A stretch of DNA of 64,000 nt from Bombyx mori (Eukaryota > Arthropoda > Insecta > Lepidoptera > Bombycidae), in assembly GCF_030269925.1 (NCBI RefSeq), contig NC_085127.1, positions 14,267,501-14,331,500 on the forward strand, read 5' to 3'. This document shows positions 33,370-44,082 of the stretch, in pieces (within the stretch, counting starts at the first letter, position 1; every line of letters begins with the position of its first letter). A model generated the notes under the pieces. It was not told the DNA's origin and searched no databases. It saw only the letters and a program-made list of their open reading frames with translations. Made by a program: the position numbers and the translations under genes.

Positions 33370-33750
33370 TCAAAAATGCCGCTTAAACCAAATAGCCATT
33401 CACAAATCGACACATAAAAAAAGCCATCTTGCCGATGACACGACGATATTGAAAGGGGATTATTCGAAGCGAAACCTAATTAGTACTAGTCCGTAGATAA
33501 TCTAAATTTATAATTCGTATTTTGAAGCCGAAACCCAGCGAAGCCCCGCAACTGCCCGCGTAAATTGGCTTTGGGAGTAGGCGTTACCTTTCGCCCTACG
33601 TAATCATGCATTAGAAAAAATAAAATGTAGGTCTCTTTTACTTTACAAGCTGTATGATAACAGATAATCTAATACACAGCCGTATTCATTAACTAATAAA
33701 CTTGGCATAAACTTGAATTGCGTTTTCGAAGATTACAAGATATCTATCAA
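33370..33750. other. AT-rich spacer, nothing recognised
   Basis: A GC patch at 33520-33590 (GCCGAAACCCAGCGAAGCCC) may be a decayed Helitron end. Not certain. Confidence 0.3.
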
Positions 33751-33751
33751 T

Positions 33752-33982
33752 TTAATTTTTTTTATTGCTAAGATGGGTAAATGAGCCCATAGCTCACCTG
33801 GTATTAAATGATTACCGGAGCCCATATACATCTACAATGTAAATGCCGCCACCCACCTTGAGATTGTGAGTTCTAAGGTCTCAGGTATAGTTACAACGGC
33901 TAAAAGTATTACTGCTTTACGGCAGATATAGATAGGGTGGTGGTACCTACCTGTGCGGTCTCACAAGAGGTTCTACCGGCGC
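33752..33982 (-). mobile_element. Bm1: Bm1 SINE, left arm of a fold-back
   Basis: A headless minus-strand copy ending at AAGAGGTTCTACCGGCG. A plus-strand Bm1 3' end follows immediately. Confidence 0.8.
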
Positions 33983-34078
33983 GTGGCGCATTTTCGCTGT
34001 AGATGTCTATGAGCTCTAGTAATCATATAATACTAGGTGGGCCGTGAGCTCGTCCAGCCATCTAAGCGATAAAAAAAA
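33983..34078 (+). mobile_element. Bm1: Bm1 SINE 3' end, right arm of a fold-back
   Basis: CGTGGCGCATTTTCGCTGTA through CTAAGCGATAAAAAAAA. It can pair with the 3' part of the minus copy next to it. Confidence 0.8.
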
Positions 34079-34079
34079 C

Positions 34080-35050
34080 ACTAAGGCTCCTTAATTGCCA
34101 ATTGGTTATTGCCTTCAAAGAAAGGGGAATCTTGAAACTGAGATAAATAAAACCGTGGTGTTCTAGCATTGAACTTTATGAATCGATTTGCGGTAGTGAA
34201 ATAAACTCTATTAAATATTATTAGTATTAGTTCTGGTACAAACTGGTATTTCGTGGTGATGCAGTGATCCTTCGTGCGCCGTTCGCTCTCAGCGGGTTCT
34301 AGCAGCCGTATAAGGTCTCCGGAAGCTCATAGTTTCCTAGTTCATCAGGTTTGCTGTCTGTCGAGTTAGAAAGCAGTTGGCAAATAGTTCATTTTTTCAT
34401 CAGCTTTCGCGAGCCGAAGTCACAATTAAAATTACTTGTGCGATTTAATGTCTCTTGTTTTATTGTCATTACGTAAATCTCCGAGTTTTCGTTTACAGAA
34501 ATATAGACGATTAGATAGATGGAAGATATGTCTCCCATCTCTTCCTCGTGTCTCAAGAAGGAAGGAAGTTTTAAGTTTAACACAGGGAGTCCTAAATTAG
34601 AGGCCGTATGATCATGCATGATTTGTTCCCAATTATGATAATTTGCCGACGTTATTCGCGCGCCATCTATTCTAAGTTAATAGTAATATAACAAAAACCT
34701 TCGCTGGAGGGTCAACAACTGTGTCAAGCTTGATCACAATCAAACGAGTGGCTTGTGAATAGAGGACGAACATACAAGCAAACAATGTTTTTTTTATTTA
34801 TACATTATTAGTCACCGTATCGAGTATGTAAATAGCTGGAGCTGCGTACGTGTTAAATCTCGTTTTCGACAAGCATTTTTATAGGAGATGATGCAATGAT
34901 GTTATTTCAGATAAAATTATGATGAAAATGTATTGTCTAATGTACAAACTAATGGGTTGTTAATGCAAGGTTTACTGCATAATATTCTACAAGCAGGCGT
35001 AATGTTAGTGACGTGTTGTGATCTTATATGGTACTACTGTCATACCTAAT
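34080..35050. other. Spacer, nothing recognised
   Basis: About 1 kb of AT-rich DNA without visible repeats. A slightly GC-rich patch at 34260-34380 was not identified. Confidence 0.3.
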
Positions 35051-35055
35051 GTCTT

Positions 35056-35344
35056 GTTGGATCCTCTGGATTCACTCTCGATGGTTTTAGGCCTCTCAAG
35101 CACCGGTCACCGTCCTCGTCAAAGAGTTCGACTAGCGAACTAACCCATAGACAGAGCCCACTGAGTTTCTCGCCGGATCTTCTCAGTGGATCGCGTTTCC
35201 GATCCGGTGGTAGATTCTGCGAAGCACTGTTCTTGCTAGGGTCAGTTTTAGCATCACTCCGGTTTGAGCCCCGTGAGCTCACCTACTAGTTAAGGTTACG
35301 CTGAAATAGCCTCTCAAGGCTATCAGCTTAGGTAGGAAAAAAAA
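35056..35344 (+). mobile_element. LINE 3' end (pseudoknot family)
   Basis: Includes the arginine-rich ORF2 end, CCCACTGAG with CTCAGTGGA (one mismatch), CCGGATC with GATCCGG, the bulged hairpin near 35320, and eight A residues. Confidence 0.8.
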
Positions 35345-35345
35345 G

Positions 35346-35449
35346 ATAGTAAATTCTCTCAGGTTGAGCCCGTGAGCTTACCTACCCTTCTGACGGGTAT
35401 ACGTAGCTGGAATAACCTCATAGGTTACCACCGAATAGGAAGGGAAAAG
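35346..35449 (+). mobile_element. Second LINE tail in tandem, other subtype
   Basis: Directly after the previous A tail comes another tail region (CTCTCAGGTTGAGCCCGTGA). Its hairpin reads GGAATAACCT/AGGTTACC. Against the commoner TAGCCT/AGGCTA this is a G:C to A:T change on both sides. Confidence 0.65.
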
Positions 35450-35483
35450 TCATACCTACCGACACCCGGAAACAGTTAAGCGC

Positions 35484-35566
35484 TTTTTTTCATTACTTAG
35501 ATGGGTGGACGAGCTCATAGTCTACCAGTTATGGTATGGCACTCGTCTAAGCAATAGAAAAAAAGC
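35484..35566. mobile_element. Bm1: Mini fold-back of two Bm1 tails
   Basis: A minus Bm1 tail (TTACTTAGATGGGTGGACG) is joined after about 50 bases to a plus tail (CACTCGTCTAAGCAATAG, then A residues). Confidence 0.6.
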
Positions 35567-35618
35567 AGCATTGACAAGGACAACAACATGTAATCTCAAT
35601 GAATTGGGAGCGCGGCTA

Positions 35619-36026
35619 TCTATATATTAATACGTGAAGCAAAAACTTTGTATCCCTTTTTACGAAAATTGCGCGGACAGAGGAGTATCAAATTTCCCAC
35701 ACTTATAGAGAATATACAGAAGGAGTGCAGAATGATTTTTTTTTTAAATTATGCATAATTTTTTTATTAAATCAATAAAAAAAAACATTACACACACTAC
35801 CATGTATTTGACACAACAAATATACACACACATATACACTGCGTTTATTGTCAAACTTTTGTTAATGTTGAAAGTCTGTGGTCAAATTGAGAATAAATGA
35901 ATATTGTTTTTAGTGTAGTTTTGGCGAAATCTGTGATTATATTAGAGAAATCTAATAGTGTTTGACAATAGAACCATAATAATGTTAATAATTATAGTCG
36001 AATTTCGACTACTGCGGGACCACTAG
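35619..36026 (+). mobile_element. Non-autonomous Helitron, family 1
   Basis: TC start after A, CTAG end before T, with the terminal hairpin. Somewhat more diverged than the copies at 1929 and 29699. Confidence 0.85.
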
Positions 36027-36221
36027 TTAATTTAAAGGTATTAGGGACGTAATAAATTATAGGCGGGCATCTGGCGCGGCTTCAGTTTCCACCTGACACT
36101 GACAATAAGTTTTTACAGAAAAAAGTAATTAAATTGAACATTATTAATTAGTGCTTGTGACACAACTTTATGAATAACAGGTGTCAAGTTTTGATACATC
36201 GTTTGGTTGAGGCCGTGCTAG

Positions 36222-36352
36222 TCTTTATTTATTTATTGTTTGGGTGGACGAGCTCCCAACCCACCCGGCGCTAAGTGGTTATGAGAGCTCATAGACATCT
36301 ATAACATAAATGCCGCCACCCACCTTGAGATATGAGTTCCAAGGACTCAGTA
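36222..36352 (-). mobile_element. Bm1: Bm1 SINE 3' half
   Basis: A (TTTA)n tail, TTTGGGTGGACGAGCTCCC, and the body to GACTCAGTATAG. Confidence 0.75.
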
Positions 36353-36354
36353 TA

Positions 36355-36552
36355 GACATGCATTTACATATGGAGAGTGGATCAGCTGTATACATGAGAA
36401 TTGACCTTATTTTTCTTTGATTCAAAAACCACGTCAGAGAATGAAAGATCATCTGTAATTACCACTATTATCAATCAAATGTGCTTGACTTTCTTCTCAA
36501 ATGACGTCAGTATTGGCTCTACTCAAATATATTCTATAGCTTATATTCTTAT

Positions 36553-36588
<36 letters not shown>

Positions 36589-36870
36589 AGGCTCAAGTTA
36601 CAGTTTTTTATAAGTTTCGTGAAAACCTTAAAGTACTTTTTAATTTCGATCCAAAGCAGGAAGCAAAGCATACTTTGAACGCTTATAACGCTTATCACCT
36701 TGTCGATCATTACGATCATTCCGAAAGTGTTTTCGTAGATACTCTTCCTAAAAAAATCTATAAATAATTCATTAAATGATGAGGTTACATTAACAAAAGG
36801 TGAAAATGATAGTGCTATGTCCCTGGCATTGCTGATACGTAGCACCCCTTATTACGTGATCCGTATGACA
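36355..36870. other. Spacer with a (CT)n microsatellite
   Basis: Unassigned AT-rich DNA around a CT run. Confidence 0.35.
36556..36583. repeat. (CT)14 microsatellite
   Basis: 28 bases of perfect CT dinucleotide repeat. Confidence 0.95.
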
Positions 36871-36871
36871 T

Positions 36872-37092
36872 TCTTTTTATTTTTTTATTGCTTAGATGAG
36901 TGGACGAGCTCACAGCCCACCAGGTGTAAAGTGGTTACTGGAGCCCATAGATATCTACAACGTAAATGCGCCCCCCACCTTGAGATATAAGTTCTAAGGT
37001 CTCAGTATAGTTACAACGGCTGCCCCACCCTTCAAACTGAAACGCATTATTATCACCACTAATTACGCAAATTATAATTTTGCGTAATTAGT
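36872..37092 (-). mobile_element. Bm1: Bm1 SINE with internal deletion and palindrome
   Basis: The body is joined to the AT-rich block, skipping part of the middle. CTAATTACGCAA (37059-37070) and TTGCGTAATTAG (37080-37091) form a 12-base inverted repeat. Confidence 0.75.
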
Positions 37093-37094
37093 AA

Positions 37095-37590
37095 ATTATA
37101 GTTTATTTTGTGTAAACAATAAAAACGTCTATGGAGCTCGAAAATTTCGATCGTCTGGTCTTATTCAAAGCCAGATCTCCGCTCTTATCTGACCTGTTAT
37201 GAAAATTAGAAAATTAACTTTGTCGTTTAAAACACGAGACGACTTACAGAAACACATATGATCTCATATTGTTTGTTCGGTATATGTGTGAAGGTCGAAT
37301 ATTTTGCATGTCTATGAGCTAAATTTTCACACTCTTGTTTGGACAGTCAATTTGTTTGAGAAGCGTAAATTTGCATTCGCAAAAAAATTCAATATTTTGA
37401 TGTTCGAGTTAATGTGGTAATCTTGCGATCGAATGCTGGTCGATTCTGTGTAACGCACCTGTGTATTTCGAGTTATTTTTAACACTAATATTTATTATTA
37501 ATTTATCACGATATATGTGACAGATAACGTACGAAATAAGATCAGGTAAATCAAGTATCAATTGTAACCGAATAATAATTACCGTAATCT
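37095..37590. other. AT-rich spacer, nothing recognised
   Basis: No ORF or repeat is visible. Confidence 0.35.
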
Positions 37591-37600
37591 CTCTTTTTTC

Positions 37601-37740
37601 CTACCTATTTATCCCACATGGTGGAGGGTGAGCTTTCTTTACTTTACTCCTCCACTTCGCTCTATCTTCGATATCCTCGTCGGCAACATTGCACTTCCTT
37701 TTGTCCTTCAGCACTGCATCCTTCCACCTTGGGTCTACTT
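37601..37740 (-). pseudogene. LINE ORF2 C-terminal scrap (family differing from its neighbour)
   Basis: The residues DPRWKDAVLKDKRKCNVA and EDRAKWRSKVKKAHPPPCGI resemble the tail end of LINE endonuclease/reverse transcriptase proteins. It continues, in the same open frame, from the RTE-like fragment upstream (37741-38065). Confidence 0.5.
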
Positions 37741-38065
37741 GGGTATCATCATCATTATCATCAGCCTGTATCTCTTCACTGCTGGATGTAGGCCTCTCCC
37801 ATAGTTCGCCACAATGAACCTCCGCCTTCTGCATCCAATCTTTCCCAGCATATCGCCGCAAGTCATTGGTCCACCGGGTAGGGGGACGCCCAACGCTGCG
37901 CTTACCGGTACGTGGTCTCCAGTCCAGAACACGTCTGCTCCATCGGCCATCGGTTCTGCGACACGTATGTTCGGCCCGTTGCCACTTCAGCTTGCTAATC
38001 TTTAGGGCTATGTCGGTTACTTTGATTCTTTGACGGATTTCATCATTCCTGACTCGATCCATCAA
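37741..38065 (-). pseudogene. RTE-like LINE ORF C-terminus with (ATG)n tail
   Basis: The residues MMDRVRNDEIRQRIKVTDIA, GRWSRRVLDWRPRTGKRSVG and RPPTRWTNDLRRYAGKDWM are typical of the C-terminal part of RTE-clade reverse transcriptases. The copy ends in ATCATCATCATTATCATCA on the plus strand (37745-37763), which fits the short repeat tails of RTE elements. It is strongly 5'-truncated. Confidence 0.7.
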
Positions 38066-38069
38066 ATAA

Positions 38070-38370
38070 TACTACTTGGGTAATAATTACCAAAATATCA
38101 TACAAAATATAAAACATTGAAACTCTTTGTCAAACATTATAATACTAAACAGTAGGATGCCTTATCGCGTCAAAACTAACTATTCTGGGTTACACAGGGG
38201 AATAGCATAGAGGAATAAGATACGAATATTGTTACACCTAGTGGTGTAAATCAATTATAATATGTAGTAAACAAGCTTCAAAGTCAAACAGTGACGTTTA
38301 TAAATAGCGGCCCAGCTGTATCTTCGGGGTTCCTAATTGATTGGCGACGGTAACCACTAACCACTAAGGC
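38070..38370. other. AT-rich spacer, nothing recognised
   Basis: No feature is visible. Confidence 0.3.
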
Positions 38371-38375
38371 AGCCG

Positions 38376-38634
38376 TTTTTTTTTCTACCTATTCGCTGGT
38401 AGCTTTAGTAACTATTCCATTTACGAACGGACGGATAGGTGAGCTCACGGGCTCAATCTGAGAGGGTTTGCTAACACTAGCCCTAGCAAGTGCTTCGCAG
38501 AATCTACCACCGGATCGAAATCGCAACTTACTAAGAAGATCCGGCGAGATACTCAATAGGCTGTGTCTATGGATTAGTTGGCTCGTCAAACTCTACGTTG
38601 TAATCGACGAGTTCGGTGTGAACGGTGACCAGCC
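38376..38634 (-). mobile_element. LINE 3' end (pseudoknot family), CCAGC subtype
   Basis: Stem 1 is partly kept (CCTATTGAG with CTTAGTAAG, using G:T pairs). One side of stem 2 is CCGGATC. The ORF2 end is eroded. Confidence 0.7.
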
Positions 38635-38932
38635 GTGTAATTGTCGGCCATCAAATGTAAAAAAACAAGGCAGCAATATACAGCGCATCAACTACAACCG
38701 GCATCTTATTTTAGAATTTCCCGTTAATTTTTTATCTATCTCTCTTAAAAGACCAACTCGAGGAATGTCGGTAAGAGTAAGTAAAAAAACTGGTGATATA
38801 ATGACGCGCGCTATGGACTGGCCTTGAAGACTGAATGTTTAAATTCACCGTGATTCACAGCCAGTTTCGCTGTCAGAGTCTGTGTTGGAAGCGAGCAGTT
38901 ATAAGCAAAACACGACACAAATTTTTCACATA

Positions 38933-39222
38933 CTAGCTGACCCGGCAGACTTCGTAGTGCCTCAATCGATAAATAAAAGACCTAAACTTTTGTATAAAAT
39001 AAACTTAAAACAAACAAAAGGAATCCGTCCGACGGGGGACACATCAAAGGAAAAATAAAATTGTTATTTTTATTTAGTTCTGAGCATTTTCATATTTATC
39101 TACCTTTTAAACCTTCTCTGGACTTCTACAAGTAATTCAAGACCAAAATTAGCCAAATCGGTCCAACCGTTCTCGAGTTTTAGCGAGACAAACGAACAGC
39201 AATTAATTTTTATATATATAGA
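38933..39222 (-). mobile_element. Non-autonomous Helitron, family 2
   Basis: The inverted CTAG end at 38933-38936 is followed by CTGACCCGGCAGACTTCG, and the other end is GA before T at 39221-39222. It lies between A and T. Confidence 0.85.
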
Positions 39223-39484
39223 TTTAAAGCCATATTTTAGCCTTATAATGTGTACTGATCCAAAACTGACCCAGTGAGCTACAGCTATCAAAATTAACAA
39301 GATTGTCGTAACATTGGAATCGATATTCAGATGGGTCGCGCCAAATCGCAATATTGATCGTTGCGGGGTCTAAAGTCGTGCCCTAATAGAAACTATACTG
39401 CAGCTTTCAAGAAAAACGAATCTTCGTGTCATTAAAAATCGATATTTTACTTAATTACCCGGATATCGTAATTAATTAATTCCC

Positions 39485-39726
39485 CCTGTGAGTCCGCGCG
39501 GGTAGGTACCACCGCCTTACCTATTTCTGCCGTGAAACAGTAATGTGTTTCGGTCTGAAAGGTAGGGCAGCCGTTGTAACTATACTGAGACCTTAGAACT
39601 TATATCTGAAGGTGGGTGGTGCATTTACGTTGTAGATGTCTGTGGGCTCTAATAACCACTTAACACCAGGTGGGCTGTGAGCTCGTTCACCCATCTAAGC
39701 AATAAAAAAAATAATAATAATAATAA
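39485..39726 (+). mobile_element. Bm1: Bm1 SINE lacking the head
   Basis: CTGTGAGTCCGCGCGGGTAG to AAGCAATAAAAAAA, then an (AAT)n run to 39726. Confidence 0.85.
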
Positions 39727-39729
39727 TTT

Positions 39730-40398
39730 TCGAATATTAACTTTGACCTACGCTATGTAAAGTTATTTCTCTTTATTGTCAGTGAGCACATCTAGATGTC
39801 GTCTGAGTGAAAATGTACCAATAGTACTTTAAAAGGTTTTTTTTAAATTGAATTCGATCCTCATTGCATGTCTGCTATGAGTGAGTGCAGTATTTATAAA
39901 AATATATTATGTTTTACAGTACATGTTCCATTTTGAACTCGCGATTAAATTCAATTCCATTTTAGTGTTGTTTTCGACCAAAAGCTTATAGCTTGGACCA
40001 CACCCTCGGTCTCTGGTTGAGTAGACAATGACGTAAGCGTTGAGTTCTGCGCATTTTTACGAGCGCATTTTGCGGACATGCCAGTGAGAACTGGCTTGCT
40101 TTGATGCATTTAACTTTGTTTACGTTTTTATCGTCTTTAAGTGAACGTAATATTAATGAATAGTTAGAAAACTAGCACATCGAAGCTAGGAGGATGGACT
40201 GTCTGAGATCTGTGTTTGTATCAGCTGAATTATATCTGCAATTATTAGTATTTCTGTATCTGTTTAGTCGAAGTCATCTTCTCCTAGTGCTAACTGGGGT
40301 CCATAGAGATCGCAACGTGAATGCTGTTGTGGTGGCTGGCCCGTGAATTATAGGTATTTCTGCTGTACAAAATAATCAAAATGGTCAAATCTATATCT
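39730..40398. other. Spacer, nothing recognised
   Basis: About 670 bases. A faint Bm1-like hint at 40290-40330 is too weak to annotate. Confidence 0.3.
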
Positions 40399-40401
40399 AC
40401 T

Positions 40402-40666
40402 TTTTTTCCTACCTGTTCTGATAGCCTTGAGAAGCTATTTCAGCTTCTCTTTAACGTGTAGGTGAGCTCACGGGGCTCAAACCGGGTGTGTTGCTAACAC
40501 TGGCCTTAGTAAGGGCAGTGCTTCGCAGAATCTACCACCGGATCGGAAATGCGACCCACTGAGAAGATCCGGCGAGAAACTCAGTGGGCTGGGTCTATGG
40601 GTTAATTTACTCGTGGAGCCTTTCGTCGCAAGCGACGGGTTCTGTGAGGACGGTAACCGGAGCTAT
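40402..40666 (-). mobile_element. LINE 3' end (pseudoknot family)
   Basis: Perfect CCCACTGAG/CTCAGTGGG and CCGGATC/GATCCGG stems. The pre-tail hairpin has a G:T wobble (ATAGCTT/AGGCTAT). Confidence 0.8.
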
Positions 40667-40669
40667 ATC

Positions 40670-41088
40670 TACATGATTTTTCGTACTACATGTTTGCATA
40701 TACAATATTTTTGCGTAAACTTGATGGATCTCGTTTGATTGTAAGTATCGACTAAGCATTCCAGTATTTCTTTGATTGATATAGGTTAGAAAACCAGCTC
40801 TCGACCTACCCAGTAGCGTTGCCGGATCACTTAATAAATTTCAATCAATTGCAATGTAATAAATACTGTCCCATCCTTATTTATTAAGCAGATGGCAAAA
40901 TAAAAAACGAATTTCACGGGCAAACTTCAGCCATTACACATTATTGGTACATATAAAAGTCGTAAAATGACCAGGAGCCCCTAAATAAATAGGCCATACG
41001 TGGCTATATCTTCAGATTATTACTCGTAAAGAATGCTTTAGTGAATTTAATCATTAGCTGTTTGATGATGGATTTTGCCGCCACTAAA
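40670..41088. other. AT-rich spacer, nothing recognised
   Basis: No feature is visible. Confidence 0.3.
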
Positions 41089-41090
41089 GC

Positions 41091-41281
41091 TTTTTTTCCT
41101 ACATATTCTAATAACCTCAAAGAGTCATACTAGATTCACAGAATGAGTAGATGAGCTCACGGGGTCTAACCTGACGACTTTGCTAACACTGACCCTAGCA
41201 AGAGCAATTCTTCGCAGAGTCTATCACCGGATCGGAAACGCGACCCACTGAGAAGATCCGGCGAGAAACTCAGTGGGCTGA
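41091..41281 (-). mobile_element. LINE 3' UTR (pseudoknot family)
   Basis: Both stems are perfect (CCCACTGAG/CTCAGTGGG and CCGGATC/GATCCGG). The tail-proximal hairpin is eroded. It is truncated right at the 5' edge of the module. Confidence 0.8.
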
Positions 41282-41284
41282 CTA

Positions 41285-41750
41285 AAGACAAAGAAACAGT
41301 CTGAACACAATATGACAATGAAAGAATTTCTTCCTCATCCAAAACACGCACTGAAGCTTGGATGATTCGTAAATAATTTGAAAGTTGGTTTTCCATTTTG
41401 AAAGACAATATTTTACGTTAAAGCTTTGGAATAAAGTTTCTTTTTTACTTAAGCGCTTATCCAAACGATCGCTCGAGCACCTTGATGAGAAAAAAGCCGC
41501 TGTTTTATTAATAAATAAATAAAATGAGTATTCTTTAATGTGTATAAATAGCATTTGTAATTTTATCACTATTCTTCAGACATCCCCTACCTGCGTATGC
41601 GTACCTATTCCGTGGTTCGAATTCTATAATAGCCTCAAACATCCTAATTAATTAAATCCAATATACCGACGTTGAATAAAATCAAATCGAAAACAAACTA
41701 CTTATAAACTAAACTTGATAGCGGTGTATTCTGAGCTACTCAGGTGACTT
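41285..41750. other. AT-rich spacer, nothing recognised
   Basis: Short open frames on the minus strand show no coding character. Confidence 0.3.
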
Positions 41751-41754
41751 CTAC

Positions 41755-42150
41755 GATCTTCTGTTTCTACCACGAAAATATGTGTAATATTATTGTTAAG
41801 TCATTCAATTTATTTACAAAACGATTGAGGCTTTGAAAACTTAAACATGCATTGTCGTGGGTTTTATTTATTTATTTATTGCGTGGCGACATCTACGACG
41901 TAAATGTCGCCACCTACCTTTAGATATGAGGTCTAAGGTCTCAGTATAGTTACAACGGCTGCCCCCCGGCAGGGTGGCGATACCTACCCGTGCGGACTCA
42001 CAAGAGGTCCTACCACCAGTATAAATCTTCTATTTAAAAAAGATCTTCTATTTCTACCACGAAAATATGTCTAATATTATTTTAAGGGACTCAAATTATT
42101 TACAAAACAATTGAGGCTTTGAAAACTCAAGCATATATTGTCGTATAAAG
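41755..42150. repeat. Direct duplication of about 100 bp flanking a Bm1 fragment
   Basis: 41759-41863 and 42049-42147 are diverged direct repeats sharing CTACCACGAAAATATGT and GAGGCTTTGAAAACT. The Bm1 at 41866-42021 lies between them. Confidence 0.7.
41866..42021 (-). mobile_element. Bm1: Bm1 SINE with internal deletions
   Basis: A (TTTA)n tail joined to GGCGACATCTACGACG. The segment between CTGCCCC and CGGCAGGGTGG is also missing. Confidence 0.7.
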
Positions 42151-42219
42151 GAAACAATTTTACACGGTGAACTTGTGTAGCCATGGACATCTGTAAAGCT
42201 AAATATCTAAACATTCTAG

Positions 42220-42385
42220 TTTGTTAACGAAGCTAAGATTTTTTACGGATACGCAAGCGAGAAAAACCAAACACTCAAACGCTAAATTCAAATATTTTTT
42301 ACAAAAACCGGAACTCGAATCGGACCCCGTGGCGGTAGTCGAAGCCACTAGTCGCTTGACCAACGAGGTCATACGAATCACAACA
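42220..42385 (-). mobile_element. tRNA-like SINE remnant
   Basis: The minus strand reads GACCTCGTTGGTCAAGCGAC and GGTCCGATTCGAGTTCC, which resemble degenerate A and B boxes spaced as in a tRNA. The tail is unclear. Confidence 0.35.
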
Positions 42386-42583
42386 AAACTAACATTACGT
42401 AACTGTAGCTATTTTAGAACAGAAATATATTCGTAAAACCTGAAACTCACAGTCTCAAGATACCTTCCATGCATGCTCTAAGCAATATTTACTCAATCGC
42501 CACAATACAGATCCATGAGGCTTGGTGGAAGATTGTGCTTTTAACTTTTTTTTATAATTGAGTCACGTTTAAAAGTCGATCTT

Positions 42584-43014
42584 TATTTTTTTTATTGCAT
42601 ATTTGGGTGGACGAGCTCACAGCCCACCTAGTGTTAAGTGGTTACCGGAGCCCATAGACATTTATAACGTAAATTCCGCCACCTACTTTGAGATATGAGT
42701 TCTAAGGTATAGTTACAACGGCTGCCCTACCCTTCAAACCGAAACGCATTACTGCTTTACGGCTGAAATAGGCGGGGTGGTGGTACCTACCCGTGCGGAC
42801 TCACAAGAGGTCCTACCACCAGCAATTACGCAAATTATAATTTTGCGGGTTTGATTTTTATTACACGATGCAATTCCTTCACCGTGGAAATCAATCGTGA
42901 ACATTTGTTAAGTACGTATTTCATTAGAAAAATTGGTAGTCGCCTGCGGGTTTCGAACACCGTAGCATTGCTAGATAGGAATGCATCGGACGTCTTATCC
43001 TTTAGGCCACGACG
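42584..43014 (-). mobile_element. Bm1: Bm1 SINE, full length
   Basis: It includes the tRNA-like head at 42960-43014, the AT-rich palindrome, the body and a T tail. The B box on the minus strand (GTTCGAAACCC) has one change. Its 5' end lies 16 bases from a Helitron end. Confidence 0.85.
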
Positions 43015-43029
43015 AATTTATTACGAATA

Positions 43030-43242
43030 CTAGCTGACCCGGCAAACGTTGTTTTGCCTTATAAATTATTTCTAGGAAAGATAAATTAACCTAGATATCG
43101 ACTGCAACGCCATCTGCCGGGCGGATTTGTGAATCTAAACCATCCAGAGTGCCACCCAAACGCATAAAGAAAATCATTAAAATCGGTCCAGTCGTTTAGG
43201 AGTTCAGTGACAAACACACGCACAGAAGAAATATAAAAATAA
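43030..43242 (-). mobile_element. Helitron, family 3
   Basis: The inverted CTAG end is followed by CTGACCCGGCAAACGTTG, and the body includes AAAATCGGTCCAGTCG. Its 5' tip is lost against the CTAG of the next Helitron. Confidence 0.7.
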
Positions 43243-43718
43243 CTAGCTACCCGCCCTCGCTTCACTTCGAAAACTGTAATTTATTATTGATTTCTCCACT
43301 ATTTGATGGATGTTATTATACATTGCTGGTGGTAGGATCTCTTGTGAGTCCGCACGGGTAGGTACCACCGCCCCGCCTATTTCTGCCGTGAAGCAGTAAT
43401 GCGTTTCGGTTTGAAGGGTGGGGCAGCCGTTGTAACTATACTGATACCTTAGAACTTATATCTCAAGGTGTGTGGCGCATTTACATTGTAGATGTCTATG
43501 GGTTCCAGTAACCACTTAACACCAGGTGGGCTGTGAGCTCGTCCACACACCTAGGCAATAAAAAATAAAAAATAAAAACATATAAATCTTCCTCTTCAAT
43601 CATTCTATTTATTAAAAAAAAACCGCATCAAAATCCGTTGCGTAGTTTTAAAGATTTAAGCCTGCACATGGATATAGGGACAGAGAAAGCGACTTTGTTT
43701 TATACTATGTAGTGAAGA
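43243..43718 (-). mobile_element. Helitron, family 4, containing a Bm1
   Basis: CTAG at 43243-43246 and GA (inverted TC) at 43717-43718. The body is split by a Bm1 SINE at 43324-43580. Without the SINE the Helitron is about 220 bp. Confidence 0.65.
43324..43580 (+). mobile_element. Bm1: Bm1 SINE nested in a Helitron
   Basis: Headless copy, TTGCTGGTGGTAGGATCTC to an (AAAAT)n tail. A 4-base ACAT duplication is possible. Confidence 0.85.
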
Positions 43719-43721
43719 TAT

Positions 43722-44022
43722 CATTGTATTACATAAAAGTCTTCCGAAGATATGCCGTATAGTAAGGTTAACAAATACATTTGTCGGATAGCTTCTCCGA
43801 AGAAGTCTTCATAGGGGTGCGTCCTTAATTTGAGAGCTCGAATTGCGAGTTCATTGAGCCGGAAAACTCCCACGCGAGCACCAGCGCTGTTATGTGCTCC
43901 TTTCAAGACTTAGTGAACTGGTGATAAATATTACGGATGCTATGCACAAATTTCTTGGCTTACTGCAAAATGTTCGTGACGAAATAACTTTAGTGAATTA
44001 AATATAGTGAGAAGGCACCTTA
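43722..44022. other. Spacer, nothing recognised
   Basis: No repeat is visible. Confidence 0.3.
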
Positions 44023-44025
44023 ATA

Positions 44026-44076
44026 AGGAGGGTAACCACTCACCATCAGGTGGGCCGTGTGCTTGTCTGACTACAT
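44026..44076 (+). mobile_element. 3' tip of the large LINE family
   Basis: GGTAACCACTCACCATCAGG and GGGCCGTGTGCTTGTCTGAC match the end of the LINE at 3482-3560 in the plus orientation. No A tail; it joins a Helitron fragment. Confidence 0.6.
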
Positions 44077-44082
44077 GGTAGT

